Origin: Halovibrio salipaludis
GTDB taxonomy: Bacteria > Pseudomonadota > Gammaproteobacteria > Pseudomonadales > Oleiphilaceae
Direction of reading: 5' to 3'
NCBI RefSeq assembly: GCF_002286965.1
Contig: NZ_NSKD01000003.1
Coordinates: 62,001-126,000, forward strand
Length of the DNA stretch: 64,000 nt
This document shows, piece by piece, positions 29,028 through 38,195 of this stretch. The notes under the pieces were generated by a model. It was not told where the DNA came from and made no database searches. It saw only the letters and a list, made by a program, of their open reading frames with translations. How positions within the stretch are numbered: the first letter of the stretch is position 1; each line of letters begins with the position of its first letter. The translations under genes were made by a program, and so were the position numbers.

Positions 29028-30095
29028 CTACCCCAGCAGCGCCACGCTCTTGACCTGGGCGTGAACCTCCAGACCTGGTGCCAGAGACAGTTCTCGGGCG
29101 GAGCGGCGGCTCACACGCGCCAGCAGCACCGTGTCACCCACCCGCAGCCTCAGCATAACGTGCCCTGTCCCCTGTTCCGCCAGGTCCTCAATGCGGGCCG
29201 GCATCACGTTCAGGATGCTGCTGTCCTGCGGCGCCGTCAGGGCGACGCTCACGTCCCGTGCCTGGACCTGGAGTCTCACGGGCTGCCCGGTCTCCATCTG
29301 CCCCAGTACCGCATGGAGCGGTCCTGCGTCCGAGTTCACCCGCACCACGCCGTCGCGCGGGTCGTAGTCGTCAACCACACCCTCGAGAACCGTCTCCGCC
29401 CCCGGTTGGCCCGCGATGGCCAGATCCAGGCGCGCGAACACATCGGTCAGGGCGCCTTCCGCCTGTACCCGACCCGCGTCCATAAGCACCAGGTGGTCCG
29501 CCAGGCGCGCCACTTCCTCCCGGGAGTGGCTGACATAGACCATCGGCAACACCAGCTCGCGGTGCAGGCGCTCAAGGTACGGCAGGATCTCACCGCGCCT
29601 TTCCTGGTCCAGGCCCGCAAGGGGCTCGTCCAGGAGCAACAGCGCGGGCTCCATCGCCAGGGCCCGGGCAATGGCCACACGCTGCTGCTCGCCACCGGAG
29701 AGCTGGTGCGGGCGCCGTGCAAGCAGATGGCGGATCCCCAGCAGTTCAATGGACTGCTCCAGGCGGGCGCTGTCCCCGCTGCCCTGGCTTCGGCGCAGCC
29801 CGTAGCGCAGGTTGCCTTCCACGCTGCGGTGCGGGAACAGGCTGGGCTCCTGGAACACATAGCCCACGGCACGCTGGTGCGGCGGCACGAACTGGTTGAC
29901 GTCCTGCCACGTCCGGCCTCCCACGCGCAGGTGACCCACAGCCAAGCGTTCCAGCCCCGCCATGATCCGCAGCAGCGTTGTCTTGCCGCAGCCGGAGGGC
30001 CCGAAAACCGCACTCACTCCTGCCCCAGGCAGCGCCAGTGACAGGTCCAGGCTGAAATCCCCCCGGTCGAGCCGGAACGCCAGCTCAATGCTCAT
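29028..30095 (-). CDS. modC: Molybdate ABC transporter ATP-binding protein
   Basis: 355 residues. Walker [10 protein letters not shown] (about 32-40), ABC signature LSGGEQQR, Walker [13 protein letters not shown] and the switch His in YVSHSREE. The C-terminal about 65 residues are a MOP (molybdate-binding) domain, which distinguishes ModC from other ABC ATPases. Its start overlaps the end of modB by 4 bases. It powers molybdate import for molybdenum enzymes such as the IorAB-type hydroxylase at 15.8-18.6 kb. Confidence 0.95.
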   Translation of the reverse strand: MSIELAFRLDRGDFSLDLSLALPGAGVSAVFGPSGCGKTTLLRIMAGLERLAVGHLRVGGRTWQDVNQFVPPHQRAVGYVFQEPSLFPHRSVEGNLRYGLRRSQGSGDSARLEQSIELLGIRHLLARRPHQLSGGEQQRVAIARALAMEPALLLLDEPLAGLDQERRGEILPYLERLHRELVLPMVYVSHSREEVARLADHLVLMDAGRVQAEGALTDVFARLDLAIAGQPGAETVLEGVVDDYDPRDGVVRVNSDAGPLHAVLGQMETGQPVRLQVQARDVSVALTAPQDSSILNVMPARIEDLAEQGTGHVMLRLRVGDTVLLARVSRRSARELSLAPGLEVHAQVKSVALLG

Positions 30096-30772
30096 AGCCG
30101 CACCACCAGGAAACGCCGGTTGAGCGCATAGACCGCCATCAGCATCAGCATGGACATCAGCAGCAGGCCACCGGAGAGCCAGTGCGCGCTGGTGTAATCC
30201 AGCGCCTCCACATGGTCATAGACCGCAATGGACACCACCTGGGTGCTGCCCGGAATGTTGCCGCCGATCATCAGCACCACGCCGAACTCCCCCAGGGTGT
30301 GGGCAAAGCCAAGCACGGCCGCCGTCAGGAAACCGGGCGCGGCCAGCGGTACCGCCACGGTGAAGAAGCGATCCAGGGGCGAGGCCCGCAGCGTGGCGGC
30401 CACCTCCATGGGCCTGCGGCCGACAGCGGAAAAGGCGTTCTGCAGGGGCTGGACCACAAACGGCAGCGAGTACACCACCGAACCGATCACCAGCCCGCTG
30501 AAAGTGAACGCCAGCGGCTGGCCGCCCAGGGCCTCCATCAGCCCCCCGATGGGCCCTTCCGGCCCGAGCGCGATCAGAAGATAGAACCCCAGGACCGTGG
30601 GCGGCAGGACAAGCGGCAGCGCCACCATCGCCTCCACCACGAACCGGAAGCGCCACTGGGTGCGTGCCAGCCACCAGGCCAGCGGCGTGCCCAGCACCAG
30701 CAGGATCAGGGTGCTCACGGCCGCCAGCTGAAGGGTGATCCAGAGTGCTGTAAGATCAGCAGAGCCCGGCAT
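30092..30772 (-). CDS. modB: Molybdate ABC transporter permease
   Basis: 226 residues, five to six membrane segments. The cytoplasmic EAA-type loop that contacts ModC is seen as [20 protein letters not shown] followed by [20 protein letters not shown], the typical ModB motif. Its first base is shared with the stop of modA (ATGA-type overlap), so modA, modB and modC are translated as one unit. Confidence 0.95.
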   Translation of the reverse strand: MPGSADLTALWITLQLAAVSTLILLVLGTPLAWWLARTQWRFRFVVEAMVALPLVLPPTVLGFYLLIALGPEGPIGGLMEALGGQPLAFTFSGLVIGSVVYSLPFVVQPLQNAFSAVGRRPMEVAATLRASPLDRFFTVAVPLAAPGFLTAAVLGFAHTLGEFGVVLMIGGNIPGSTQVVSIAVYDHVEALDYTSAHWLSGGLLLMSMLMLMAVYALNRRFLVVRL

Positions 30773-31527
30773 CAGGGCACCTCGTAGCCATGGTCACGCA
30801 GAATCACCTGCCCCTGATTCCCTGTCACGAACTCCAGGAAGGCACGGGGTGCCGGTTCATCCACCAACAGCACCGCCTGCTGCTCGATGGGCTCATGCAA
30901 CGCCTCCGGAACCAGCCAGCGTGAACCACCCACGCTGCGCCCCGGCGCCTCCAGCTGGGACAGCGCCACGAACCCGAGGGGTGCATTCCCCGTACGCACG
31001 AACTGGAAGGTCTGGGCGATGTTCTCCCCCATCACACGCCTTCCCTCCAGGGCTTCCCAGAGCCCCCGGTTTTCAAGAACCTGTTTTGCCGCCTTGCCAT
31101 AAGGCGCCAGACGCGGATTGGCCATCGCCAGATAGGTGAAATCCCGCGTTGCCAGTACTCGGCCTTCCGCATCCACGAGTGATTCGCTGGGGCTCCAGAG
31201 GACAAGCCGGCCACGGGCATAGCTCACCCTGCTTCCCTCAACGGCCCTGCCGGATTCATCCAGACGCCGGGGCCGGCGCTCATCCGCGGCAAGAAAGACC
31301 TGGAAAGGCGCACCATGCAGGATCTGGGCGTAGTGCTTGCCGGTTGAGCCGGAGGCGAGAACCACGCTGTGCTCAGTAGCTGCTTCGAACCGATCAGCCA
31401 GCACTCTGGCTGCTCCGACGAAATTACTGGCCACAGCAACCCGGATTTCATCCGCCCCGACAAGGGATGACCCTCCGGCAAGCAACAGAATACCCAGCCA
31501 AACCGGCACCTGAGCAGCACGACGCAA
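30772..31527 (-). CDS. modA: Molybdate-binding periplasmic protein
   Basis: 251 residues. Signal peptide with a hydrophobic core [17 protein letters not shown]. The mature protein has the ModA pattern [29 protein letters not shown] and later [14 protein letters not shown]. No ATG is available; I choose TTG at 31527 because GGGAGAG lies six bases upstream; a TTG at 31545 is the alternative. I looked for a ModE box (TATA-type palindrome) upstream and saw none. Confidence 0.88.
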   Translation of the reverse strand: MRRAAQVPVWLGILLLAGGSSLVGADEIRVAVASNFVGAARVLADRFEAATEHSVVLASGSTGKHYAQILHGAPFQVFLAADERRPRRLDESGRAVEGSRVSYARGRLVLWSPSESLVDAEGRVLATRDFTYLAMANPRLAPYGKAAKQVLENRGLWEALEGRRVMGENIAQTFQFVRTGNAPLGFVALSQLEAPGRSVGGSRWLVPEALHEPIEQQAVLLVDEPAPRAFLEFVTGNQGQVILRDHGYEVP

Positions 31528-31656
31528 CGCTAACTCTCCCAACAATGCTGATAGCAGGCCAGAGTCTACCAGACCCGACTCTTACGCAGGGTCTCAGAAA
31601 TGCTACGCTGGTACACCATTTCAGAGGCCATCATTTCTCAAGGAACAAGGCTTTTT

Positions 31657-32055
31657 ATGCGCGTCATTATCCGCTATTTCTTCCGCTCACTCCGCCTGAT
31701 CCTTACCCCCATCGTCCTGATCAACGAAAAGTTGACCCGCCCCAGGGCGGTATCCCGAAGCTCTGAAGACCAGGCGCGCGTCGAACACGCCGCAGGCAAA
31801 CTGGCGCTCTATCAGTTCAACGCCTGCCCTTTCTGCATCAAGGTCCGCAAGGAGATATCACGCCTGGGGCTGCCCATTGAAACCCGCGACGCCCAGAATG
31901 ATCCGGATCACCGGGCCGCCCTCGAAGCCGGTGGCGGTCGGGTCAAGGTGCCCTGTCTGTTGATTGAACACGACGATGGCGAACAGCAGTGGCTGTACGA
32001 ATCCGATGACATCAACGCCTGGCTGAGGAAGCAGTTCGAACCTGCATCAGACTGA
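31657..32055 (+). CDS. Membrane-anchored glutaredoxin-like protein
   Basis: 132 residues. An N-terminal hydrophobic segment (MRVIIRYFFRSLRLILTPIV) anchors the protein in the inner membrane, followed by a thioredoxin fold with the active site CPFC (near residue 60), the cis-Pro loop VKVPCLLIE and ESDDINAWL for the glutathione end. It resembles YfcF/GST N-domain or glutaredoxin proteins. The ATG at 31657 has an AAGGAACAAGGC element upstream. It is divergent from modA. Confidence 0.88.
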   Translation: MRVIIRYFFRSLRLILTPIVLINEKLTRPRAVSRSSEDQARVEHAAGKLALYQFNACPFCIKVRKEISRLGLPIETRDAQNDPDHRAALEAGGGRVKVPCLLIEHDDGEQQWLYESDDINAWLRKQFEPASD

Positions 32056-32069
32056 TGACGGATGCGCTA

Positions 32070-32150
32070 GTGGCGCGGGTGTCTTGCGTGTAACGGATGT
32101 ACCCATCCAGCCGTTTCACTCCGCTTAACACTCTAACAGACCCGCGCCAC
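32070..32150. repeat. Intergenic stem-loop, possible terminator
   Basis: GTGGCGCGGG (32070-32079) pairs with CCCGCGCCAC (32141-32150); the pairing continues with a one-base bulge through TCT/AGA and a GTGTAA/TTAACAC segment. The centre holds GGATGTACCCATCC, a near palindrome similar in style to the centre of the element at 25851. It lies between the converging glutaredoxin and vWA genes. Confidence 0.6.
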
Positions 32151-32166
32151 GTATACCCTCGCGGTT

Positions 32167-32862
32167 TCAGCGCAACGCCACCCGCCGGGGCAAGCGCTCA
32201 AGTTCGTTGATCACCTGCCAGCGACCGCCGTCTTCCTCTACGCGCGCTTTCCAGCTAGCCAGCCGCTCGTGGTACGCGGCTGGGTCGTTGTTGTCACCGC
32301 GCTGGCGCAGCACGTTCAGGGCAACCACCCGGATACCCGCCAGGTCGAGCGCCATGTCCCGGTTCAGCTCCGGCGGCAGGTCCTCGTGCAGGTCGGATAG
32401 CACGAACAGGTGCTGTCGTTCCGCGTTCGTCCCATGCAGGTAGTCGCGCCCCAGCAGGATGCCGCCGGTTATGTCGCTGTGATAGCTCGGCGTCTCGAAC
32501 CCCTCCATGAACGACTGCACCTTACCCAGTACGGCTCGCTTCTGTTGCCCGACGACACTCGGGCGCGCGTCGAAGGTGGTCTGGGCGATGATGTTGCGCT
32601 CGGTGAAGCTGGAGTTGTCGATGAAAGCCACCGCCAGCGAATCACCGGCGCCCAGCTCCGAGAGCAAGTAGGCGCTGAGCTGCTGGACCTTCTCCCGCTC
32701 CTGAGCATAGCCGTTGGAGATATCGAGCAGCACGAAGACCGCCCGGTTGTTGCTGGCCGCCTCGCTGCAGCCGATCAGGAACAGGCTCAGCAGCGCGGCG
32801 AGTGCGAGGCGCAGCCCCCGGGGGGCTGCGCGGTTACGGAATGTGGTTGCTGTACGGCTCAT
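32167..32862 (-). CDS. vWA-like lipoprotein
   Basis: 231 residues. Residues 13-35 form a lipoprotein signal with lipobox LIGC. The mature part has a Rossmann-like von Willebrand A layout: VFVLLDISNGYAQ (strand with a degenerate MIDAS Asp-x-Ser), AVAFIDNSSF, and HLFVLSDLHEDLP. The second MIDAS Ser is missing, so metal binding is doubtful. It starts 3 bases after the large membrane-protein gene and is clearly its operon partner. Function unknown. Confidence 0.7.
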   Translation of the reverse strand: MSRTATTFRNRAAPRGLRLALAALLSLFLIGCSEAASNNRAVFVLLDISNGYAQEREKVQQLSAYLLSELGAGDSLAVAFIDNSSFTERNIIAQTTFDARPSVVGQQKRAVLGKVQSFMEGFETPSYHSDITGGILLGRDYLHGTNAERQHLFVLSDLHEDLPPELNRDMALDLAGIRVVALNVLRQRGDNNDPAAYHERLASWKARVEEDGGRWQVINELERLPRRVALR

Positions 32863-32865
32863 GGT

Positions 32866-34440
32866 TCAGGCCTCCTGTGTTGTGAGGGGCAGATCGTCGG
32901 CATCAGCCGGCGTTTCAGCGGCAGTTGGTTCCGCGCGCTTGCGGCTGCGCTTGCGAGGCGCCTGTTCCTGTATCTCGGGCGGCGGCTCTGAGGCTTCCGT
33001 CTGAACGGTTTCAGGCTCGCTCGGAGAGGCGGACTCCGGAGCTGCCTCCCGGTTCTCCATGCGGTAGCACACCATCCGCTCGATGCTCAGCGGCACCATG
33101 ATCAGCAGGTCATACAGGTTGATGAGCATGGCGCAGAGGTGATTCGCTAGGCCGCCGGTCACCCGCAGTGTCACGCGCAGGGCCCTCAGCAGGCCGAGCG
33201 TGACCGCGCCCAGTACGGTGCGCAGTGAGTGCACGAAGGACTCCAGAGGAATACCCACGAACGCCAGAGCGAACGGCAGGATGAAGCCCAGCAGCATCTG
33301 GCCCATGGCAGGGATCCAGCCGAACTCGGTGCCACCGGTGGCCTCACCGGTCAGTTGCTGTGCCAGCGCCGCCTGGTCCGCGGCGAGCATGTCGCGCAGG
33401 TAGGCCAGCGAGGACTCGATGCCCGCGAAGATCACCAGGATCACCAGCGAGGCGATCATCAGGTACCGCCGCATGCGGTCATTCAGCCGCGAGATCACGG
33501 GGAACAGGTGCGTTACCCGCAGGGATTCCAGCAGGAACAGGCCCATGGTGATCTCAACCATGATGATGACCAGCGCCGCAACGTCGGAGGCTGCCATGGG
33601 GCCGATGGAGCTGGTGCCCCCGACCATCTCGGACATGGGCATGGCGATCAGGTGGAAGTTCACGATGGCGCCGAAGACCGCGATGGTCAGCACCAGGCTC
33701 GAGATGAAGAACTGCTTGAGCGACGAGGCCATGAGGGTATTCACCGCCTCGTCATCGCTGTTGCGCATGCGCTCGTACTCGGCCATCTGCCGGTCAATGG
33801 ACTTCGAGCGCTCGTCCAGGCCCGTAATGGTCTCGTGCACCTTGCCCATGGTCTGGCCGAGGTTGCGCCAGTCCGGGCGCATGCCCTTGAGGATGCCGTG
33901 GCGTTCGTTGATGTCCGACTGGTAGGCCTCGAGGGTTTCATCGTGGGACTTCTGCACCACGTCCCGGATGTTCTCCAGGATGCTGTTCACGGCCGGGTCG
34001 CCGGAGGTGGGCAGTTTGCCGATGGTGTCCATCAGCTCCTGCCAGGCCCGCGGCATGGGCTTGTTCTCGATCGAGTTGTGGTAGTCCGTCTCGATCTTCT
34101 CCAGCGTCTCGTTCAGGCGCCGATGCAGGACCGGGTACTGACCCAGGTCGCGCTCGACGATCTCCGATACCCGCGCGAACTCGCGCTCGATGGCGTTCTC
34201 CGCCTCCTCGCGCCCGGCGGCCAGGAGTACGTCCCGGTTGCGATGGCTGACACGGTTTTCCAGCTGGCGCACCCCGGCGCCGGCCAGGCGCAGGCTGCGG
34301 TAGAAAGAGCGGCCGGTATTGCGCAGGAGCTGGTGCGCGTGCGGCCGGCCCGCGTAGAGAAGGGTAATGGCGATGACCAGCCAGATGGCCAGTGACAGCG
34401 CCGGCGAATCGGACCAGATGGTGAGTATTTCTGAGAACAT
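32866..34440 (-). CDS. Large multi-pass inner-membrane protein of unknown function
   Basis: 524 residues. A first membrane segment (about 11-30), then about 220 residues of charged helix, probably coiled coil (EREFARVSEIVERD, ERSKSIDRQMAEYERM), then five further hydrophobic segments between about 250 and 460 and a Pro/Glu-rich tail ending in a basic patch (APRKRSRKRAE). The layout is vaguely like a MotA/TolQ or sensor scaffold, but no family motif is visible. The ATG at 34440 follows GAGGAGACACACC. It is divergent from the response regulator at 34641 and shares that promoter region. Confidence 0.7.
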   Translation of the reverse strand: MFSEILTIWSDSPALSLAIWLVIAITLLYAGRPHAHQLLRNTGRSFYRSLRLAGAGVRQLENRVSHRNRDVLLAAGREEAENAIEREFARVSEIVERDLGQYPVLHRRLNETLEKIETDYHNSIENKPMPRAWQELMDTIGKLPTSGDPAVNSILENIRDVVQKSHDETLEAYQSDINERHGILKGMRPDWRNLGQTMGKVHETITGLDERSKSIDRQMAEYERMRNSDDEAVNTLMASSLKQFFISSLVLTIAVFGAIVNFHLIAMPMSEMVGGTSSIGPMAASDVAALVIIMVEITMGLFLLESLRVTHLFPVISRLNDRMRRYLMIASLVILVIFAGIESSLAYLRDMLAADQAALAQQLTGEATGGTEFGWIPAMGQMLLGFILPFALAFVGIPLESFVHSLRTVLGAVTLGLLRALRVTLRVTGGLANHLCAMLINLYDLLIMVPLSIERMVCYRMENREAAPESASPSEPETVQTEASEPPPEIQEQAPRKRSRKRAEPTAAETPADADDLPLTTQEA

Positions 34441-34640
34441 GGTGTGTCTCCTCTTCCAGGTTGCTTGGTGAACCGGCGGACTGGGCCGCCGCCCCGACAC
34501 CTGCAGTCTTTCCGACGCGCGTGAATAATCCGTGAGTCGCCAACCCGGAAAATGCGAACTTTGTATCAGTGTGTAGCCATCGTCTTTCCTGCGGGGCCGG
34601 CTGCTACACTCACAACAGATTTCCGTCGGAACCGCGCCCC

Positions 34641-35447
34641 ATGGCCACGATTCTCTGGGTGGAGGACCAGTCACACTGGATTGACCGCTTCAAGCCGGTG
34701 CTTGAGGCCACGACCTTTGACAACCAGCCGACACGGGTCCAGGTCTTCCGCTTCGCCGAGGCCGCCTGCCAGCACATCAAGCTTGCCGATGCGGGCGACG
34801 CCCCGGACCTGGCCCTGCTGGACGCCAACATGAACGGCAACGAACAGGCCGGTTTCTCGGTCTCACGCACCCTGCTGCGCAAGTGGCCGGAGCTGCCCAT
34901 CGTCTACCTCTCCGAGTACAGCGGCACGGGCGTGGAGCAGGAAGCCATCGAGAAGCAGAACGCCCAGGACTTCATCGCCAAGCACCAGCGCAACATCGAA
35001 CAGGTGCTGTGCTGGCGCATCCGGGCCACCCTCCGCCAGCAGTCCATGACCCGGGAAAAGAACAGCAGCGGCCGGCTCCAGAGCGGCGGCCTGAGCCTGG
35101 ACACCGTCACCTGGGAGGCCTACTGGCAGGGCGTAAAACTGATGAACCCGAACAACCCGAAGCGCCCCCTGCCCCCGACGCCGCGCAAGATCCTGCGCTA
35201 CCTGGTGGAAGCCTCGCCGGCGCCGCTGTCCACGCTGCAGGTGGCGGAGAAGCTGGACGCGGACCCCGAGCGCTTTTCCCAGGCCAACTACCGCCAGCAC
35301 ATCCGCACCCTGCGCCGGGCCATCGACCAGGCCATGGGCGGCGATGAGCGCTTCTTTGAGTGGTGCCGCGAGGGCGAGGGACTGGTGGCGTTCGGGGATG
35401 ACGGTGCCTACTGCTGGCGCACGCCGCGCACCACGGAGTCGAACTGA
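34641..35447 (+). CDS. Response regulator, REC domain plus winged helix
   Basis: 268 residues. The receiver domain (1-125) has the acidic pair Glu8-Asp9, phospho-acceptor Asp61 (LALLDANMNG), Ser91 and Lys114 (FIAKH). Residues about 165-255 are an OmpR-like winged helix (TPRKILRYLVEASPAPLSTLQVA, then HIRTLRRAIDQAM). An atypical loop after Asp61 (NMNGNEQAG) distinguishes it from standard OmpR. It is followed after two bases by the histidine kinase and is divergent from the membrane protein/vWA pair. Confidence 0.88.
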   Translation: MATILWVEDQSHWIDRFKPVLEATTFDNQPTRVQVFRFAEAACQHIKLADAGDAPDLALLDANMNGNEQAGFSVSRTLLRKWPELPIVYLSEYSGTGVEQEAIEKQNAQDFIAKHQRNIEQVLCWRIRATLRQQSMTREKNSSGRLQSGGLSLDTVTWEAYWQGVKLMNPNNPKRPLPPTPRKILRYLVEASPAPLSTLQVAEKLDADPERFSQANYRQHIRTLRRAIDQAMGGDERFFEWCREGEGLVAFGDDGAYCWRTPRTTESN

Positions 35448-35449
35448 CC

Positions 35450-37084
35450 ATGGCCGATAACCGCGACGACCGCCCGAACGACCGCATCCAGCCAGTACGT
35501 TTCCCCTTCCTGGGCACCCTCGGTGGCCTGCTGGCCATCAGCTGGCTCCTGCTGCTGTTGGACCCCGCCGTGGCCTCCTTCTACAGCGTCCCATCAGTGC
35601 TGCTCCAACCCGAGTGGCGCTACGGTGCCCTGGCCCTGTTCGTGGCCCTGATCCTCGCGGACATGCGCCGCTACCACCGCGAGCGCCGCCAGCAGGACGC
35701 GGACCTGCAGGCATTGCGCGCGCAGGTCCACAGCCTCTGGCAGGACCGCAAGCAGCTCCAGCTCAAGGCCCACACCTATTCCGACCACGCGGACAAGCTC
35801 AAGCGCTTCATCAGCGACAAGCTGCTGGAATACATCGAGTACGACGAGAAGTTCCTGCACTTCAAGAGCATCGCGGCGGAGGTGCGCCACAACGGCGTAA
35901 TCAGCTTCGACCGGGTGCGCACCGCGCTTGAGGGCGCGCTCACGGACGCCGAAGAAGCCGCGGACGAAGCGCGCGCACAACCGCTGCGTGCCGCCGAAGA
36001 CGCCATGCGCTACCTGTGGGACCTGCTGGATCTCTCCACCGCCGACAACCTGGCCCTGCACATCGGCAACCGCCTGTGCGAGTGCGAGGAACACTACTAC
36101 CAGCGCATGCTTGGCGAAGACGATGGCAATGCGGACGAGCTGCCCCCGCCCCCGGTCTACGACCCTGGCCGCGCCGCCTGGCGGGCGCTCGGACAGGTAA
36201 GCCAGAAACCGCTGGAGGAACCCGCCGAAGGAACCCCCTGGGCCCTGAACGACGGCCAGTGGTACGCGGACCTCCAGCCCACGGGCACGCTGCTGGGCAC
36301 CGAGAACCACCTGGTGCTGCTGCTCGAGAACCTGCTGAAGAACGCCCAGTTCCACGCCCGCAAGCGCGGCTACAGCAGCCCCTTCGCCCCGGTCACCCTG
36401 CAGCTGAGGGAGGAACGGGGCAACGCCCTGATCCGAGTCTACAACCGGGGACCGCACATCCGTGACGAGGACCGTCCCAACCTTTTCCAGCTCGGCTTCT
36501 CCACCCGCCGCGCCAGGGAACACCAGGGTCGCGGCCTGGGCCTGTACTTCGTCAACGAGATCGTGAAGGGCTACGAGGGGCAGATCACGGTGCACAACAT
36601 CGAGACACCGGCCACCCAGTACGCGGTGCGCGTAGCCCTGTCGGACGGCAACGTGGTCACGGAACTCGTGGATGTGGCGGTGGAATCCGGCAAGCCAAGC
36701 TGCCGCTCACCCGAGGGTGAATGGCAGGGGCAGATGGAATGGACATTCGAAGCGCCGGTTGAGAGCGTGGAGGTCACCACCACCGACGACCGCGAGCAGC
36801 CCACCCAGCGCCTCGCGGACTTCGAGGCCAAGGGCAAGCAGCAGCGGTTCGACCCCGGTCACCCGGAACGCCCCCGGTGGCGCCTGAGCCTCACCCCGAA
36901 ACGCAACGCCCACCGGCTCAGCTTCGAGCCGCTGGCCATCGATGGCGTGGAGTTCGAGATCCGGCTGCCCACGGCCCAGCAGCGGCTGGACAATACCGAG
37001 CTCGGCCTGGACGACGACATTGACGCGGAAGTGGAACGGCTGGACGAACACTTCCAGCCCCCGGATTCTAGCGCCTCGCGATGA
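35450..37084 (+). CDS. Atypical sensor histidine kinase
   Basis: 544 residues. Two membrane segments (about 22-38 and 57-71) close together leave almost no periplasmic domain, then a coiled coil (75-125). The ATPase domain is clear: N box LLENLLKNAQFHARK (Asn294, Asn298) and G box GRGLGLYFVNEIV (360-372). I see no standard H box, so the phosphorylation site is uncertain. About 150 residues of strand-rich sequence follow the kinase core (from about 395), which is unusual. Its end overlaps the convergent Pmp3 gene by 17 bases. Confidence 0.8.
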   Translation: MADNRDDRPNDRIQPVRFPFLGTLGGLLAISWLLLLLDPAVASFYSVPSVLLQPEWRYGALALFVALILADMRRYHRERRQQDADLQALRAQVHSLWQDRKQLQLKAHTYSDHADKLKRFISDKLLEYIEYDEKFLHFKSIAAEVRHNGVISFDRVRTALEGALTDAEEAADEARAQPLRAAEDAMRYLWDLLDLSTADNLALHIGNRLCECEEHYYQRMLGEDDGNADELPPPPVYDPGRAAWRALGQVSQKPLEEPAEGTPWALNDGQWYADLQPTGTLLGTENHLVLLLENLLKNAQFHARKRGYSSPFAPVTLQLREERGNALIRVYNRGPHIRDEDRPNLFQLGFSTRRAREHQGRGLGLYFVNEIVKGYEGQITVHNIETPATQYAVRVALSDGNVVTELVDVAVESGKPSCRSPEGEWQGQMEWTFEAPVESVEVTTTDDREQPTQRLADFEAKGKQQRFDPGHPERPRWRLSLTPKRNAHRLSFEPLAIDGVEFEIRLPTAQQRLDNTELGLDDDIDAEVERLDEHFQPPDSSASR

Positions 37085-37226
37085 TGTAGACCGCGTGGAT
37101 GATGCCCGGCAGGTAGCCGAACAGCGTCAGCACGATGTTGATCCAGAACTGAAGCCCAATGCCCACCTGGAAGAACACTCCCAGTGGTGGCAGCAAAATG
37201 GAAAGAATAAGACGTAGCACGTCCAT
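37068..37226 (-). CDS. YqaE/Pmp3-family small membrane protein
   Basis: 52 residues with two membrane segments and the Pmp3 (UPF0057) pattern: ILSILLPPLGVFFQVGIG, then INIVLTLFGYLPGIIHAVYII and a basic end ARR. These proteolipids are linked to salt and membrane stress in bacteria, yeast and plants. AGGAGTGAGCTGGT precedes the ATG. Its 3' end overlaps the histidine kinase gene on the other strand by 17 bases. Confidence 0.93.
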   Translation of the reverse strand: MDVLRLILSILLPPLGVFFQVGIGLQFWINIVLTLFGYLPGIIHAVYIIARR

Positions 37227-37517
37227 ACCAGCTCACTCCTGTGAATGACTTCTGACTCATCTAAAGCAGTGGCGGCCCAGAATGGCCTGGCCGGCTCCCG
37301 CATGCTTCGGATTGTGCCATGTTTCCGCGTGCCCGAGCGAAAACAGCGTCGAACAGCTTTACACTTTCCAGGGTTCCCCCGCGCCACTCCCCGCGACAAT
37401 CTGTCGCAAGGCTACGGATCCGAAGAGGTTTTGATGCAATGGACCCCCTTTGCTTGGATCTGCACGGTCTCACCGACGGACCGCCCCCATCCCACTACTG
37501 GCAAGGGAATCGAAGAA
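37227..37517. promoter_or_regulatory. Upstream region of the PEP-CTERM gene, with a palindrome at 37393-37407
   Basis: Nearly 300 bases with no gene I can support. The palindrome GCGACA-ATC-TGTCGC (37393-37407) is perfect over 6-bp arms and lies about 110 bases before the PEP-CTERM start; it could be an operator for that gene. TTTACACT at about 37360 is a weak -10-like element. I saw no sigma-54 GG-N10-GC element. Confidence 0.45.
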
Positions 37518-38144
37518 ATGACCATCAAACAATCAGCCATCGCGTTGGGCATCCTGGCGGCAGGCGCGGCAACCGCGGCCTCGGGTGCTTCCATTTCAAT
37601 TGAAGCTGCCGGGGTCTACAACACCCAGGTCAGCGGCGCTACCGAAATCGACTTTGAGAGCGGTGACTGTGGCTCCGCGACCTGCTCCGGCGACTATAAC
37701 GTTGTTCAGGGAACCGTTGGCGGACAGCACGCCCAGCCCCACGATTTCCCGGAGAACAACCAGTACCTGACCGTGCCCTATGAGCAGAGCAATGGCTCGG
37801 CAGAGCTGTCACTGGGGACAACCGCCAACTACTTTGGCCTGTACTGGGGCTCCATTGACGATTACAACACCATCAGCTTCTTCCTGGATGGTTCACAGGT
37901 GGGGAGCAGTTATAGCGGTAACGACGTCCTGCCGCCATCAGGCGGTAACCAGGAATCGTTCGACGATAACCGTTATGTGAACTTCCACTTCGGCTCCGAG
38001 TTCTTCGACACGGTCAGTTTCAGCAGCACGCAGTACGCGTTCGAAAGCGACAACCACGCCTACGCTACGGTCCCCGAACCGGGCACACTGGCACTGCTCG
38101 GCGCTGGCCTGCTCGGCCTGGGCATGCGGCGCCGGCGAACCTGA
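37518..38144 (+). CDS. PEP-CTERM sorting-signal protein
   Basis: 208 residues: signal peptide (MTIKQSAIALGILAAGAATA), a mature secreted domain rich in Ser, Asn, Gly and aromatic residues with two close Cys (GDCGSATC), and the C-terminal sorting signal VPEPGTLALLGAGLLGLG followed by MRRRR. PEP-CTERM proteins are processed by exosortase and tied to exopolysaccharide and biofilm export. No exosortase or EPS locus is visible in the window, so the sorting enzyme must be elsewhere. Ends at a strong terminator. Confidence 0.92.
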   Translation: MTIKQSAIALGILAAGAATAASGASISIEAAGVYNTQVSGATEIDFESGDCGSATCSGDYNVVQGTVGGQHAQPHDFPENNQYLTVPYEQSNGSAELSLGTTANYFGLYWGSIDDYNTISFFLDGSQVGSSYSGNDVLPPSGGNQESFDDNRYVNFHFGSEFFDTVSFSSTQYAFESDNHAYATVPEPGTLALLGAGLLGLGMRRRRT

Positions 38145-38164
38145 TGGATTCAGGCTGCCGCCAC

Positions 38165-38190
38165 GGCCGCCCCGCAGGGGGCGGCCTTTT
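38165..38190 (+). terminator. Intrinsic terminator after the PEP-CTERM gene
   Basis: GGCCGCCCC (38165-38173) pairs with GGGGCGGCC (38178-38186), followed by TTTT. Because the T run is on the plus strand it serves the PEP-CTERM gene; the DUF2244 gene converges just beyond. Confidence 0.88.
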
Positions 38191-38195
38191 CTATG

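Noticed and set aside
31528-31656. ModE operator before modA
   Set aside because: No TATA-type palindrome with ModE spacing could be found.
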